Assembly (NCBI RefSeq): GCF_004348535.1
Contig: NZ_SMJX01000045.1
Coordinates: 1 to 39,643, forward strand
DNA length: 39,643 nucleotides
Reading direction: 5' to 3'
Origin: Actinomadura sp. KC216
Lineage (GTDB): Bacteria > Actinomycetota > Actinomycetes > Streptosporangiales > Streptosporangiaceae
This document shows positions 21,970 through 30,057 of the stretch, one piece after another; the first letter of the stretch is position 1; each line of letters starts with the position of its first letter. The translations under genes and the position numbers were made by a program. The notes under the pieces are model-generated. The model had not been told where the DNA came from, searched no databases, and saw nothing but the letters and a program-made list of their open reading frames with translations.

Positions 21970-22488
21970 TTACGGTAGCGAGCGCTGGAGCAGGAGCGTG
22001 TCAAGCCACCTGCCGTGCTTGAGCCCGACGGCCGACAGACGTCCGACCTCGTCGAATCCGCATGATCGGTGGAGTGCGGCCGACGCGGGGTCGCCGGTCT
22101 CGACCACCACGGCGACCATCTGCCGCATTCCGGTGGCGGCGCTGTCGGTCAGCAGCCCCCGCAGCAGCCGGCGGCCGGCGCCACGCCGCGCCGCCCCGGC
22201 GGCCACGAAGACCGAGTCCTCGACCGTGTGCCGGTAGGCCGACCGCGAACGCCACGGCTTGCAGTAGGCGAAGCCGGTGACCTCTCCCGCGTCCTCGGCG
22301 ACCAGGAACGGCAGCCCCTGGGCACACGCCCCCTCCGCGCGGCGCCGCCAGTCGCCGAGCGTCGGCGGATCCTCTTCGAGGGTCACCACGGTGTTCAGGA
22401 CGTAGTGGGCGTAGATCCGTGTCACCGCGCGCAGATCGTGCGAACCGGCCGGCCGAACGACCACGCCGCTGTCCCGCACCGTCGCCAC
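21970..22488 (-). CDS. GNAT acetyltransferase, phosphinothricin acetyltransferase-like
   Basis: The 172-residue protein starts at GTG 22488 behind GGGAGTGAGG. It follows the PAT/YncA group closely: VVRPAGSHDLRAVTRIYAHY, VLNTVVTLEEDPPTLGDWRR, a variant of AGEVTGFAYCKPWRSRSAYR, HTVEDSVFVAAGAARRGAGR (RRGAGRRLL is the acetyl-CoA motif A), and PASAALHRSCGFDEVGRL-type ending with H. Family members acetylate amino groups of small molecules such as phosphinothricin, methionine sulfoximine or other amino-acid analogues. The gene diverges from an XRE-cupin regulator with a palindromic operator between them, so it is probably that regulator's target. Confidence 0.85.
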   Translation of the reverse strand: MATVRDSGVVVRPAGSHDLRAVTRIYAHYVLNTVVTLEEDPPTLGDWRRRAEGACAQGLPFLVAEDAGEVTGFAYCKPWRSRSAYRHTVEDSVFVAAGAARRGAGRRLLRGLLTDSAATGMRQMVAVVVETGDPASAALHRSCGFDEVGRLSAVGLKHGRWLDTLLLQRSLP

Positions 22489-22502
22489 AACCTCACTCCC
22501 TC

Positions 22503-22531
22503 TACTATAGGAGAATTAGTACTCTATAGTA
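22503..22531. promoter_or_regulatory. Palindromic operator between GNAT and XRE-cupin genes
   Basis: TACTATAG (22503-22510) and CTATAGTA (22524-22531) form a perfect 8-bp inverted repeat with a 13-bp centre. The right half also belongs to a smaller palindrome GTACTCTATAGTAC. It fills the 48-bp gap between the two divergent starts, 5 bp before the regulator ATG, so the XRE protein should be able to shut off both genes. Confidence 0.7.
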
Positions 22532-22536
22532 CAGGC

Positions 22537-23118
22537 ATGGAATTCGACCTTCAAGCCCTCGGTGAACTACTCCAGCGGCTGCGCACCGAGCGCGCGCTCA
22601 CGCTGCAGGAACTGGCCGATCGGTCGGCCGTGAGCGTCAGCATGCTCTCGGCGGTCGAGCGTGGCGCCAAGGCACCCACGATCACCGTTCTCGCGCGCAT
22701 CGCCGGAGGGCTCGACCTTCCCCTGGCCCGCCTGGTGGCCGCTCCCGATCAGGAGCGAATCATCGTCCGGCGCGCCGCCGAACAGGACGTGAGCGACCAC
22801 CCGGGCGGCTGGCGGCGCGCCATCCTGTCTCCCGTCGTGCCCGGCGTGAACCTTGAACTGCTCCGCGCGACGCTCCCGCCCGGCTGCGACGCCGGATCCT
22901 TCCCCGCCTACGCCCCCGGCTCACACGAGTACGTGGCCGTCGAAACAGGCCGCCTCCAACTGACCGTGGGCAGAACCCGCCTCCACCTGGAGGCCGGCGA
23001 CTCGGCCTACTTCGCCGCCGACATCGCCCACGGCTACGCCAACCCCTCGCCCGAAGACGCATGCGCCTACTACGTGGCCGCATTGATCATGCGCCCGAGA
23101 AGCCGCCGCCCCACCTGA
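22537..23118 (+). CDS. XRE-family regulator with C-terminal cupin domain
   Basis: In the 193-residue product residues 8-63 are a helix-turn-helix of the XRE type: LLQRLRTERALTLQELADRS, AVSVSMLSAVERGAKAPTIT, VLARIAGGLDLPLARLV. Residues 110-185 are a small cupin: PPGCDAGSFPAYAPGSHEYV, AVETGRLQLTVGRTRLHLEA, GDSAYFAADIAHGYANPSPE. The cupin presumably senses a small ligand and changes DNA binding. ATG 22537 was preferred over the long upstream frame because the latter runs antisense through the acetyltransferase gene. The ATG lies just after the palindromic operator, so self-control is likely. Confidence 0.88.
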   Translation: MEFDLQALGELLQRLRTERALTLQELADRSAVSVSMLSAVERGAKAPTITVLARIAGGLDLPLARLVAAPDQERIIVRRAAEQDVSDHPGGWRRAILSPVVPGVNLELLRATLPPGCDAGSFPAYAPGSHEYVAVETGRLQLTVGRTRLHLEAGDSAYFAADIAHGYANPSPEDACAYYVAALIMRPRSRRPT

Positions 23119-24096
23119 CCGTGCCGCCCCCAACGAATCGGCCGCCTGATCGTCGCACCCAGCGCCATCCGGTGGCGCGCGGTGGTCGTCCGACATGTCT
23201 TCCCTGGAGGCCGAGCGCCGGCTGACGGAGCCGCCCGCGGGCGACGAGATCGCCCGGCTCCGGGTCGCCGCCGCCCGCGAACGCGCGTTCCTGCCAGCCG
23301 TGTTACCTGCCCTGCACATCGGCTGCTGCTTGTCGGAAGGTTTCGATGGCTTCTGTTGCAGCGGCGGCGGGCAGGGTGAACGGCGCACCGAGAGTCCGCC
23401 GGACGCCACCACCGGGCTCGGGCGGCGCCATCCGTCGCGACACCGGACGCCCCGCCTCGATTTCGCACCGCGCCCGCCGCGCCACCCGCGCCGACGCTCT
23501 GGCCGAGGACGCGCGGCAGGCCCGCCTCGCCGTCGCTCCGCCCTACACTCGTCCGCTGCCTCCGTCGCAGCCTACGACGTTCTGCTGCAGCGGCGGCCGC
23601 GGGCCCGGTAGGCCGCGCCGCTTCCCGGGCATGCCGGGGTCCGCGGCCGCCGGTCAGTCGGGCAGGTCGGCGATCGTCGCGATGATGGGCTTGATGCGGC
23701 CCGGGGTGTAGTGGCAGGGCCGCCTGTCGCGAGCCGCTCAGGGAGGCGGTGGGGAGGTCCTTGGGCCAGGCGGTCCCAGCGCCTTCGCCAGTGTGAGGCC
23801 GCCCGAGACCATGGCCAGTGCTCTGCCTCGGCGTTTCGGAGGTGCGGCGGCCCAGCGGTGCTGGTGGGCGCTTTTGGTGGTCTGGCAGTGTCAGCTGTTC
23901 CACGTCGGTAGGGTCCCGCTCGTTGATCTGGTCCAAGACCTGGCGTTGCCGAGCGCGGCCGAGTCGATCTCAAAGCCGTGTCGCCGCCATGTTTCCGGGG
24001 ACTCATTGGCAGCGCTGGCGAGGTTGTGCGGCTTCTGCTGCGGCGCATCGGCCGCCGCCGAAATTCCGCGGCGATCGGGCCGTCATGCCGCCGCCG
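23119..24096. other. Nearly 1 kb without a recognisable gene
   Basis: Long open frames exist on both strands, but they are low-complexity Arg/Ala/Pro-rich frames expected by chance at this GC. None combines codon bias with family motifs. A motif like TTCTGCTGCAGCGGCGGCC recurs in variant form near 23351, 23580 and 24031, which may be leftovers of a duplicated gene. One minus-strand run (TPGRIKPIIATIADLPD, about 23660-23710) is protein-like but unassigned. The DNA is probably decayed and borders the large foreign-looking gene to the right. Confidence 0.4.
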
Positions 24097-26712
24097 TCAA
24101 CGGATGAACTGGTACCGGATCCAGACCTGGATCTCCGTCAGTGTGCTGAGGTCCAAGCCCGAGTCGAATTGCTCCTGCGGGATCGTGATCTGCCAGTCCC
24201 CGCCCACGCCTCGGCCCCAGAACGCCAGTGATTGCGGGGCGGTCAGAGGCGGGTCGTCACCGAGCCCCTGGTCGGGTGCGAGTGGTGTTGTCGTGGCAGG
24301 CCGGGTGCTGATACGTGGCTGCAACAGTTGGATTGCGATGGTGTTGTCGGACCGCCGCTGCTCGTAGATCCCGCCATGCCGCACCTCGCACGAGACCTCC
24401 CCAGCCGGGTGCGACGCTCCAACGAGCGCCAGCCGCACGCTCCTGATCTTCGCGTCAGAATGGCCGGCTGGAATCTTGGACGCGTCGACCCGGAACGCGA
24501 ACTGATGCCGCGTCTTGAGGTCGCTCAACTGCGGATCGGCGGACGTGAACGATCGCCTGATCGTGTCCTGATCGTGCTGCAGACTGAAGTAGGAGGTGTA
24601 GTCCATCTGTATTTCGAGCGGCTTGAGAATATGCGCCCACGACTCCTCGAGCTTCTGCACGAGCTCAGGTCCACTGATATCTCCTTCGTAGTAGTCTTGT
24701 GCGTCATCTGGGCTGATCAGGCCGGCGTCGAGGAAGAGGTGTTGCTCCTCGTTCTTCAGCGTGTATATCTCCACCGATCGCTGTGCCCGAAACGCGAAGC
24801 TCAGCAATGCGTCGGCCTTCGACTGGGCGGTGGCGATCGCCAACATCCCCGCGCGCGTGATGGAATCGGCGTCCAACTTCATGTCGCGCTCTAGTGCCTT
24901 TGCTTGCTTTACGAGCCCCTCCGTGCGGGTAAGTCGGGCTTGGCTCGCGTCGACGCGCTGCTGGGCGATCGCCGCGCGGCTCTGGGCAAGCAGAAGTTGG
25001 TGGGTGAGCTCCGTGCCACGTCTGACCAGGGCCATATATTTGGAATTATCGGCGGCCGTCTGCGCCTGGCTGAGCCTTTGCGCGATGGTGATGAAGTTGA
25101 CGATCGACCTGCCGGCCCCGATGACGGCCGACACATCCTTGTCGACGGCCTCATAGGCATCCTTGACCGCTTTGGTGTCGGCGATTTCGCCCGCGAGCAT
25201 CGCCTTGACGATCGGCTCTGAATTGGTGATCAGCGAGTTGGCCAGCGTAGCCATGTGGGGAACCAAGGCCACAAGGCTGACGCCACCGGTCGGCACCGCC
25301 GTCGCCACGGCTATGACCGCGCCGGCGACCTCGGCGAATGAGCCGATGATGTCGCCGATGCCAACGGTTGGCGAGCGATTCTGCCGTTGCAGCTCCTCCA
25401 GGGCCTTGCGGATATCGCTCGTCGCCTGGTCCAGCATTTGCTGCGCGTAGTCGACCTCGTCACCCGCCAGTTGCTGTTCCGATTCGGCGATTTCGAGGTC
25501 GTCCTTGCAGTTGTCGCGCGCTGCAAGTGCCTCCTGATGCTGCAGCTTCACGAATTCGGACAGTCGGTAGGACATCCCTCCTAGGATGATCGTGCCGACG
25601 CCCCTGTTGAGAAAGTCCAGCACCAGCGTCCCGAAGCTTGTGAACGCGTAGTTGTATTCATTGAAGCTGGGCAGCAAATCGAGATCGTGCGGAAGGCCGA
25701 GTGCATTGTTTCCCCCGCCCACCCAGACAGCGTCTTCATCCGACGGGTAGCCCACGAGCTGCTCTTGGAGGCGCTTGGCATCCACATTGTCGGGTTGGAG
25801 TTCGAGTGCTCGCTCGAATTCGATGGCGGCAAGCCGGGCGTACTCACGCCGCTCCGGCACACTCCGGTTGTACTTGTGATAGAAGTAGTCGCCGGTAATA
25901 ATTCGGAACGGAGCCCAGTAGTTCGCGTAGGATGGCCCGGTACTGTCGAGTAGGGGTCGCAGCCCGGCCGGATAGTCGGCCTCGGCGACATTGGTGTAGT
26001 TGATCTGCCCATCGACGCCCGGAGCGCCGTCCGTTCCGGGTTGTCCATCGACCGGCGTACCCTCGCTGTATACACCGTTGGCGCCCGCCACCCCTCCCGG
26101 AGCCCCTGGTCCGCCGCTGCCGGAGCTGGCGTCAAGAATCGGCTCCGTGTCGTCGACGATGCTGGTGAAGGTGATCGTGCCACCTTTACCGCCTGTACCG
26201 CCGTCGCCGCCAGGACCGCCATTGCCGCCCGGGGTTCCGGGACGGATCTCACTCGGCTTCAACACATATTCTCCGGTAGTAGAAGTCGGATTCCACGGCT
26301 CCTCCGGGACAAAGACCTGTTGCTCCGGGGTGCTATACCCGTCAACCCCTGGCGTGCCATTTGCACCCGTACTGCCTCCGGCCCCGGTGCCTCCCACAGC
26401 GCTGACGTGCGCGTTGATCGACCGGCGGCACATCACTGTCACCGACGCACCGGGCTCGCCGTCGCCCCCTCGCCGGCCCGGATCGGAGGAGCCGACACCG
26501 TCGACCCCGCGCGCGTCGATCATCCCATTCGTGCCGTCATAAACGTCGGCAACGATGATCAGGTGCCCTTTAGTGATCCGCAGATTGACCCCTGGGTCAT
26601 GTTCGACCCGCCGACCCAGCAGGAAAATGGGCCCGGCGCCGGCCTTCTGGCAGAATTCTTGTAGCCGAGTACCGACCTTCACAACGTCACGTATGTACGG
26701 ATTGGCGACCAT
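24097..26712 (-). CDS. Large protein with collagen-like Gly-rich blocks and Tc-toxin A-like C-terminus
   Basis: ATG 26712 has GGAGG ten bases upstream. The 871 residues divide into: 1-65, a beta-rich start (VNLRITKGHLIIVADVYDG); 66-125 and 158-235, Gly-X-Y-like blocks (GGNGGPGGDGGTGGKGG; GQPGTDGAPGVDG); 286-320, a TPR-like repeat (YARLAAIEFERALELQPDNV); 376-447, a coiled-coil-like helix; 449-495, a hydrophobic helical segment (FAEVAGAVIAVATAVPTGGV); 500-700, long helices; and 735-871, a beta domain ending WQITIPQEQFDSGLDLSTLT. That last part resembles the TcB-binding domain of insecticidal toxin TcA subunits (W-x-I-x-IP-x-E-x-FD). There is no signal peptide. Base composition looks lower in GC than the neighbours, suggesting transfer. 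The toxin reading is tentative. Confidence 0.7.
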   Translation of the reverse strand: MVANPYIRDVVKVGTRLQEFCQKAGAGPIFLLGRRVEHDPGVNLRITKGHLIIVADVYDGTNGMIDARGVDGVGSSDPGRRGGDGEPGASVTVMCRRSINAHVSAVGGTGAGGSTGANGTPGVDGYSTPEQQVFVPEEPWNPTSTTGEYVLKPSEIRPGTPGGNGGPGGDGGTGGKGGTITFTSIVDDTEPILDASSGSGGPGAPGGVAGANGVYSEGTPVDGQPGTDGAPGVDGQINYTNVAEADYPAGLRPLLDSTGPSYANYWAPFRIITGDYFYHKYNRSVPERREYARLAAIEFERALELQPDNVDAKRLQEQLVGYPSDEDAVWVGGGNNALGLPHDLDLLPSFNEYNYAFTSFGTLVLDFLNRGVGTIILGGMSYRLSEFVKLQHQEALAARDNCKDDLEIAESEQQLAGDEVDYAQQMLDQATSDIRKALEELQRQNRSPTVGIGDIIGSFAEVAGAVIAVATAVPTGGVSLVALVPHMATLANSLITNSEPIVKAMLAGEIADTKAVKDAYEAVDKDVSAVIGAGRSIVNFITIAQRLSQAQTAADNSKYMALVRRGTELTHQLLLAQSRAAIAQQRVDASQARLTRTEGLVKQAKALERDMKLDADSITRAGMLAIATAQSKADALLSFAFRAQRSVEIYTLKNEEQHLFLDAGLISPDDAQDYYEGDISGPELVQKLEESWAHILKPLEIQMDYTSYFSLQHDQDTIRRSFTSADPQLSDLKTRHQFAFRVDASKIPAGHSDAKIRSVRLALVGASHPAGEVSCEVRHGGIYEQRRSDNTIAIQLLQPRISTRPATTTPLAPDQGLGDDPPLTAPQSLAFWGRGVGGDWQITIPQEQFDSGLDLSTLTEIQVWIRYQFIR

Positions 26713-27435
26713 GCGAAAACCTCCATGGTGACGACCCAGGCCTATAGCAAGTGTTCCGTTCTGTTCACCTGCGAAGGTTATTATCTGAAGACGAGCAAAT
26801 TGTCGCTATTTGACATTCATGTCCAGTGGTCAGACGAGCAAGCTCGATCTCTTCTCTTGACATCCGCCAATACGGCGAACGAGTTCGGTCAAGAAGGTAT
26901 GTGAAGTTTCAGCATGCCTGCGGGAACCTGCTAGTAGGCTGCCGCGATGGGCCTGTATGGTTTTCAGGGTACGTCATTAAGGCGACGGGCTGTCATTATT
27001 ACAGGCCAATCATCCCTATGTCATCTTTGACAAGGAGCTGATTCCATCTTCATCGGGCTCGGTGTTCGAGGGAGTGGATGGTGGACCACAGCGCTCAGAC
27101 GGGCTGTCGTGAGCAGTGGGCCCTGCGTAGGATGTGCCACTTTGGGGGCGGCGTCGTGTCGGTCGACCGCACAGAGCTAGCGCGACGCGCTTTGGGCGTG
27201 GTCCTCCCGGCATCCCTTGCGCCTTTCCGGCAAGGTCTGGGGCTCGGCCGTGGTGGTCGACAACCTTGACGCCCTCACGAATTGCGCCACCGGGCTGCCA
27301 CACTCTCCCTGGCCGTCGGAGTCGAGATGAAGGTGGTCAGGAGAGACGCTCGGCCATGGACGGTCGTCCTTCACGTTGACGTCTACGCCTCCGTGGTACC
27401 CGAGGTCTTCAAGGAGGCCGCGGACTCGGGCCCTC
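26713..27435. other. AT-richer upstream region and gene-free DNA
   Basis: Between the start of the 871-residue gene and the zinc-ribbon gene no frame is convincing. The first 300 bases are clearly richer in A and T than the window average, as often seen upstream of transferred genes, and the promoter for the leftward gene should lie here. I cannot assign -35/-10 boxes with confidence and see no RNA gene. Confidence 0.35.
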
Positions 27436-27669
27436 GTGTTGACACTGAAGTGTCCCCAGTGCGGCGTGACCAGCGGTCCCTGCCTGACAGGGAAGGGAAG
27501 AGCAAGGCGCCCGTCCGAGACGATGATCCACCGTGCCCGGATTGTGGCGGCGGGGAAGAGGCTCGCCGAGATCGAGGCGCAGAGCCACAGCGCAGTGGAG
27601 CGGTTGAACGAACGGATCCACCTCGCCCGCCTGGTTGAGACGGCGGGACGAACGTCCGAGGAGGTCTGA
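27436..27669 (+). CDS. Small zinc-ribbon protein
   Basis: From GTG 27436 the 77-residue product opens MLTLKCPQCGVTSGPCLTGK, then GRARRPSETMIHRARIVAAG and a helical tail KRLAEIEAQSHSAVERLNER. The CPxCG-x4-PC pattern followed by a basic G-x-x-R-x-x-x-x-x-x-HRAR stretch matches small actinobacterial and phage proteins annotated as zinc-finger domain-containing. The fourth zinc ligand would be the His. Such proteins are thought to bind nucleic acid; no role is established. The start is uncertain, as no strong ribosome binding site is seen. Confidence 0.5.
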   Translation: MLTLKCPQCGVTSGPCLTGKGRARRPSETMIHRARIVAAGKRLAEIEAQSHSAVERLNERIHLARLVETAGRTSEEV

Positions 27670-27814
27670 ACCCGACCTTCACCGAGGCCCACTCAGGACC
27701 GAACAGCGTTGGTGGCGCCGGACGGATCATCCTCTGCCCGAGAGTTTGTCCGGGCAGATTCATCCTGGGTGGGATGCGAGTGCCGCCTGCCCCCGACCAA
27801 TGGGGCCAGTAGGG

Positions 27815-28294
27815 CAGGCGGATACTCAGGCGGCAGTGCCCGTTGTCGAACATCGCGGCCAGCGCCTTGGCGGTGCGGTCGTCGAGGTGCGGGACGAGCG
27901 CGGACCGTGGGTGTAGCTTGCGGTGCCCGCCACCTTGCCCGCGGTGCGGGTTGTGGGCGCGTGCCATGACCTGCGCGTAGGGGGTGACCTGGGCCTGGCA
28001 GCGGAGGGCGGGGGCGAGGTCGAGGAAGGGTTCCAGGGCGGTGACGGCCGCGCCGGTGTCGGCGTCCGACCACATGACGAGGGTCTGGGCGACCATGGCG
28101 CCGCCCTGGCGGGTGAGGGTGAGGAACGCCGTCAGTTGCCGCAGGTTGCTCTCGACCAGTTCGCCCCAGCGTTGGAGGAAGCCGGCGGTGTCGGACGCGT
28201 CGTGGAGGAAGACGGCCAGGACGACGTCGCCGACCTCGGCGGCCTCGATCTCCAGGGAGGTGACGACGCCGAGGTCCTGGCCACCGCCGGCACC
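27815..28294 (-). pseudogene. FAD-linked (berberine-bridge-type) oxidoreductase remnant
   Basis: The minus-strand frame from about 28294 reads GAGGGQDLGVVTSLEIEAAE, then TAGFLQRWGELVESNLRQLT, QAQVTPYAQVMARAHNPHRG and LVPHLDDRTAKALAAMFDNG. This is the middle of a BBE-type FAD oxidoreductase, normally starting RGGGGNFGVVTSLE. The FAD-binding N-terminus and the C-terminal BBE motif are missing on either side. At its upstream end it collides with a polyketide synthase remnant read on the other strand. Such oxidoreductases are common tailoring enzymes in polyketide clusters. Confidence 0.55.
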
Positions 28295-28677
28295 GAGGAC
28301 AAGCGCGACTTCCTGCGCGAACTCGGCGTCGCCCACGTGGCTCAGGTCGCCTTCTTCGCTGGCGTCACGGCGGCCGGCGTCGCCTCGGCGGACGGTGACA
28401 CCCTGCTTGCCGAGCTGGGCCGGACACCCGACGACCGGGACCGCCGCACCCTGCTGGAGGCCCGCATCGCCGACCATGCCGCCACCGTGCTGAACCTGCC
28501 CCCGGAACGCGCGGCCCAGGACTCCCTGACCGCGCTGGAACTGCGCAACCGCATCCAGCGCGACACCGGCCTCGACATCCCCCGCACGATCATGTGGACG
28601 CACCCGAGCGTCACCGCCCTCACCGGTTAGGTCCTGGACCGGTTCACCGACATCGACCAACCCGACAAGGACTGACC
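28274..28677 (+). pseudogene. Modular polyketide synthase remnant (ER scrap and ACP)
   Basis: The plus frame reads EVLATAGTEDKRDFLRELGV followed by AHV, the nucleotide-binding part of a PKS enoylreductase (ATAGT-x-EKR-x-FL-x-LGV-x-HV). After a short unrelated link it becomes an acyl carrier protein: RRTLLEARIADHAATVLNLP, AAQDSLTALELRNRIQRDTG, LDIPRTIMWTHPSVTALTG. The DSL serine that would carry phosphopantetheine is present. The ketoreductase domain expected between is deleted. An in-frame TAG at 28628-28630 interrupts the frame, which then continues VLDRFTDIDQPDKD to TGA 28675-28677. The remnant is the 3' end of a PKS gene and precedes a DUF5988 gene, a typical PKS neighbour. Confidence 0.6.
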
Positions 28678-28680
28678 GCG

Positions 28681-28872
28681 ATGCCCGACACCACCGCGGT
28701 CTGGCTCAAAGGCGGCCCCGAATCCCTAAACGGCCGCCGCACCACCCGCCCCGGCACGGACAAGATCACCATCCCGCGCTGCGGCGGCTACGAGCACTTC
28801 GAGCCGACCGGCCGTCACGAGGACGGGCTGCCCGTCTACCAATGGTCCTACCGAACCCGGATCGCCGGATGA
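28681..28872 (+). CDS. DUF5988 family protein
   Basis: The 63-residue product starts at ATG 28681, three bases after the PKS remnant frame ends. It reads MPDTTAVWLKGGPESLNGRR, then ITIPRCGGYEHFEPTGRHED, then VYQWSYRTRIAG. The GGP-x-x-L, IP-x-x-GGYEHF and W-x-YRT(R)IA motifs are those of DUF5988, small proteins found in or beside actinomycete polyketide clusters. Their function is unknown. It appears intact although the PKS gene it probably served is decayed, so it may be a bystander. Confidence 0.65.
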   Translation: MPDTTAVWLKGGPESLNGRRTTRPGTDKITIPRCGGYEHFEPTGRHEDGLPVYQWSYRTRIAG

Positions 28873-28912
28873 CCTGTCCACGAGGCGCCCTTGCGCGGGA
28901 ACCGCGTGCCGC

Positions 28913-30043
28913 TCATGTCAGGGGGACGTTCCATGCGTCGTACGCGTAGACCCAGTCGGCGTCCGCGGTGGACTTGAGCCAGGTGTTGCCGCGCGAGCCG
29001 ATCTGGATCCGGCCGGTTCGCGGCAGCCGGGCGGCCTCGTAGGCCTTGAGCGCGCCCTCGACGTCGCCGGGGCGTCCGGCGACCGCGCGTGCGAGGACGA
29101 CGCCGTCCTCGATGGCCATCGCCGCGCCCTGGGCCATGAACGGCATCATCGGGTGCGCCGCGTCGCCGAGGAGGGTGGCTCTGCCCTCCGACCACCGCGG
29201 CAGCGGATCGCGCACGTAGAGCGCGGACTTGAGCACCGAGTCGCAGGCGTCGAGCAGAGCGCGCGCCTCCGGGTGGAACGTGTCGTAGCTCGCTCGCAGT
29301 TCCTCGACGTCGCCCGGCGCCGTCCACGACTCCTCCGTCCAGCTCTCCTGGGGCGTGGTCGCGAAGATGAAGGTGTCCTTGCCCCGGTTGAGCGGGAAGG
29401 TGACGATCTGCGTCGCCGGGTCCGGTCCCCACCACTTGGTGAACGCGCCGAGGTTCGGCACGTCCAGCCGGTCGGCGGGGACGACGGCGCGGTACGCGAC
29501 GACCCCGGTGAACTCCGGGTTCTCCTTGCCGAAGAGCACGGTGCGCACGCTGGAGTGGATGCCGTCCGCGCCGACCGCGGCGTCGACCTCGGCGCCCGCG
29601 CCGTGCTCGAAGGCCAGCCGGACCGGTGCCCCGGCGTCCGGCCGCCCGTCGAGCGCGGTCAGCCGGTGGCCGTGCCGGATCACGTCCGGCGGCAGCGCCT
29701 GCTCCAGGGCGGTGAGCAGGTCGGCGCGGTGGATGGTCAGCTGGGGAGCGCCGTACTTCCGCTCGGCCGTGTCGCCCATCTCCAGCCGCGAGGTCTCCTC
29801 ACCGGTGTCCCAGGTGCGGCTGATCCGGTGCGTGGGCCGGGCGGCGGTCTCCCGGACGGCGTCGCCGACGCCGAGCCCGTCGAGGGCGCGGACGGCGTTG
29901 GGGGTGAGGTTGATGTCCGCCCCCACATAGCCGAACTCCGGGGCCTGCTCGAACACCGTGACCTTGTGGCCGAGGCCGCGGAGGGCGATGGCGGCGGTGA
30001 GGCCGCCGATGCCGCCGCCGACGATGCCGATGTGCTGGCTCAA
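28913..30043 (-). CDS. FAD-dependent aromatic monooxygenase, 6-hydroxynicotinate 3-monooxygenase (NicC)-like
   Basis: The start is TTG 30043, with AAGGAG five bases upstream; the longer frame reads antisense DNA. In the 376 residues, QHIGIVGGGIGGLTAAIALR is the FAD Rossmann motif, then EYVGADINLTPNAVRAL-like text, VGADGIHSSVRTVLFG (the DG motif) and RATLLGDAAHPMMPFMAQGA followed by AMAIEDGVVLARA (GD motif). The end, RGNTWLKSTADADWVYAYDA, closely resembles the C-terminus of Pseudomonas NicC. NicC converts 6-hydroxynicotinate to 2,5-dihydroxypyridine with loss of CO2. Here the substrate may be a related hydroxy-aromatic acid; exact specificity is unproven. It is the last gene of the eight-gene operon, 14 nt after the dehydrogenase. 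Confidence 0.8.
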   Translation of the reverse strand: MSQHIGIVGGGIGGLTAAIALRGLGHKVTVFEQAPEFGYVGADINLTPNAVRALDGLGVGDAVRETAARPTHRISRTWDTGEETSRLEMGDTAERKYGAPQLTIHRADLLTALEQALPPDVIRHGHRLTALDGRPDAGAPVRLAFEHGAGAEVDAAVGADGIHSSVRTVLFGKENPEFTGVVAYRAVVPADRLDVPNLGAFTKWWGPDPATQIVTFPLNRGKDTFIFATTPQESWTEESWTAPGDVEELRASYDTFHPEARALLDACDSVLKSALYVRDPLPRWSEGRATLLGDAAHPMMPFMAQGAAMAIEDGVVLARAVAGRPGDVEGALKAYEAARLPRTGRIQIGSRGNTWLKSTADADWVYAYDAWNVPLT

Positions 30044-30057
30044 CTGTTCTCCTTGGT

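Noticed and set aside
23070-23936. 288-residue minus-strand frame
   Set aside because: Composition is Arg/Ala/Pro-rich without motifs, codon third positions are not biased consistently, and it overlaps the end of the XRE-cupin gene antisense.
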